From Mantamonas sphyraenae (Eukaryota > CRuMs > Mantamonadidae), in assembly GCA_026936335.1 (NCBI GenBank), contig JAPMXV010000072.1, forward strand, positions 62,001 through 126,000: a stretch of 64,000 nt of DNA. Reading direction: 5' to 3'. Position numbers and translations under genes: made by a program. The notes beneath the pieces are model-generated. The model searched no databases, had not been told where the DNA came from, and saw nothing but the letters and a program-made list of their open reading frames with translations. This document shows, piece by piece, positions 62,600 through 64,000 of this stretch (its first letter is position 1; the number at the start of each line of letters is the position of its first letter).

Positions 62600-64000
62600 A
62601 TGTTTGTTCGCCGTGCCAACCGTGCTCAAGGCCACACCCGTCGCGCCATGTCCACTGCCGCCTCGTTCCCTCAAAGCCGCGAGGGTAACGAGTACGAGCT
62701 CAACTGGAGCCTGGGTATGTCGAGTCCATCAGCCCCAGCCCCACCCCTTGCCTCCCCCGGTTTCCTTGCCCTGCTTTCCATGATGCCCCTCCCTCCATCC
62801 CACCGGCTTCCCCATCCCGCTGTCCATCCCTATCCACCCGTTGTTGGACAGTGCCTCTTGTCTTCCACCATCCCTGGGCCGTGTGCAAAATGCGCTGCGC
62901 TGACCCTCCGTTTGCCCGCCTCATCCCACCCGACCCCCCCCCCCCCACACAGCTGCAAACGGCGTCCCTCCCACAAACTCTGCCTACCGTAACCTGTACA
63001 CACCCATTGCCGATGGGCCTGCTGCCAAGGGTAGGTTGCATGCGGTGGTCTCTGGCCCCGTGTGCCTCACCAAGCATGTTTGTTTCCCTCCGACCCGTTT
63101 CCACTCCCCACCGCTCGCTCACACTCGTCTGCGGTTGTGTACCCCATGTGCCACCGTGTATGGTCCATGTGCCCCTCCCCCATCCCCTCCCCCCTCACCT
63201 CCCTCTTTCCTGCAGAGAACACTGCGTTCATCGACTCGTACTCGCTGGGCACGTCGCTGCTCCTGAACAAAGTGGCCGACCAGATTTCCGCCTCGGAGAC
63301 GGTGTATGCCGTCGATGGCCAGGCTGCAGGCGGTGCCGTGGCCCTGCGTTGCGTCACCAACTCACCTCGTGTGTCCAACTTTGCCTCGCTGCTGCTGGCA
63401 CCCAGCACCGACCCGGTCACCGCCTACACCCCCGACTCGGTCGCCTACGTCGCCGCCGCCGCCGCTGCTGATGCTTCAAACTCCTCCTCCTCCAAGCACG
63501 CTGGCGTCACTGCTTCTTTGTACAACGGCCTGGCTGCCCTCTCGGGCTCCTCGGGCTCCGCAGCAGTGAGGGATGTGCTTGCCGCCGCCGCCCGCGCTGC
63601 CGTCAGCGACAAGCTGGCTGCCCTGACCCTCAAGTGTGACGCCGTGGCCACTTCCAAAGGCCTCTCCTTGGTGTTTGCACCCCAGGATCTGACTGTCCAG
63701 GCGGCCGTGCTGGCCAACCAGAAGCTGGCCGCCGCCCACCATCTTGCCTGGAGCAACAGCGCCGTGACGCCCATGTGGAACGCTAGCAGCTCCCTCGTGG
63801 CCGCTGGCGAGCAGGGCTACCGTGAAACGGCCCAGGATGGAAAGCAACATGTGCTCACCACTCCCTTCACCTCAGACTCGGCTGCCCTGGGTGCCCCTGT
63901 CAACCTCGTCTTTTTGGTCGATGACGCCGACGCAAACGCCCCCGCAGTGACCACTCTCGACCAGGCCGCTGCCACCGACTTTTACCAAAGCGAGCGTCTT
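62600..64000 (+). CDS. Mitochondrial protein with faint PEP-carboxykinase resemblance (partial, 3' end missing)
   Basis: Exons 62600-62714, 62953-63030 and 63216 onward; introns GTATGT...CACACAG and GTAGGT...CTGCAG; 326 residues to the window edge. The N-terminus MFVRRANRAQGHTRRAMSTA is Arg-rich without acids, a typical mitochondrial presequence. YELNWSLAANGVPPTNSAYR and ENTAFIDSYSLGTSLLLNKV follow. The blocks YAVDGQAAGGAVALRCVTNS and VNLVFLVDDADANAPAVTTL sit in the order and style of the VDAFCGA... and VIFLTADAFGVLPPV... blocks of ATP-type PEP carboxykinase. The P-loop (GxxGxGKT) is missing; LSGSSGSAAV sits roughly where it could be. The middle is Ala/Ser rich. The assignment is weak, and an unrelated mitochondrial protein is equally possible. 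Confidence 0.55.

Noticed and set aside
1-64000. tRNA, rRNA, CRISPR, origin or bacterial operon features
   Set aside because: I saw no cloverleaf or box A/B, no direct-repeat/spacer arrays and no rRNA-like segments. The gene structure is spliceosomal and eukaryotic.

Overview
This is nuclear DNA of a unicellular, GC-rich eukaryote. Short GT-AG introns (roughly 70-280 bp, 0-3 per gene) interrupt most genes. Recognisable families include THO complex, Integrator, NXF1, complex I and ER N-glycosylation proteins, with no operons and no phage or bacterial signatures. The set (MFSD8/CLN7, acyloxyacyl hydrolase, INTS9, LYAR, IPT/TIG proteins with C-terminal membrane bundles) suggests a bacterivorous opisthokont or apusomonad-type flagellate such as a choanoflagellate. 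That placement is an inference; no rRNA or tRNA is present to fix it.

Layout. 1-12.8 kb: the 3' end of a coiled-coil protein, a four-pass membrane protein, an 85-residue protein resembling only the N-terminal tail and membrane anchor of Na,K-ATPase beta, a zinc-finger/DEDDy exonuclease, an MFSD8-like transporter, mitochondrial medium-chain acyl-CoA dehydrogenase, THOC3, an RTN4IP1-like oxidoreductase and ALG13. 12.8-33.1 kb: DUS2, an unknown acidic protein, an RCC1-repeat protein, an AMACR-like CoA transferase, a coiled-coil protein, a small ER membrane protein, acyloxyacyl hydrolase, INTS9, a cysteine-rich membrane protein, an NC2-alpha-like histone-fold protein, NXF1, a small membrane protein, LYAR and methylthioribose-1-phosphate isomerase (MRI1).

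33.0-50.0 kb is the most unusual part. A ~1.3 kb segment holding a complete HEAT-like gene and the last 38 codons of MRI1 occurs twice, inverted and nearly identical (32973-34272 and 48699-50009). The copies flank an ER-type secretory protein, SPOUT1 and a ~3,170-residue IPT/TIG membrane receptor. The receptor carries a 3.7-copy, 858-bp near-identical tandem repeat. Its stop codon lies on the duplication breakpoint.

50.0-61.7 kb is one ~3,700-residue scaffold gene. In order it has a RhoGAP domain without the arginine finger, Tyr/Asp-rich repeats, eleven SAP-like modules joined by PEEP-type linkers, IQ motifs interleaved with Cys/His zinc-binding clusters, an acidic region and leucine-rich repeats. 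61.8-64 kb holds NDUFS6 and the start of a mitochondrial protein with faint resemblance to ATP-type PEP carboxykinase.

Genes are tightly packed, and ten head-to-head pairs have start codons only about 50-210 bp apart. Two genes (INTS9 and the scaffold) are each interrupted by a single extra A in an A-run, which looks more like consensus error than biology. Several genes fall on linked pathways: transcription and RNA export or processing (NC2-alpha, INTS9, THOC3, NXF1, LYAR, SPOUT1, DUS2) and mitochondrial metabolism (ACADM, RTN4IP1, NDUFS6). They do not form operons.
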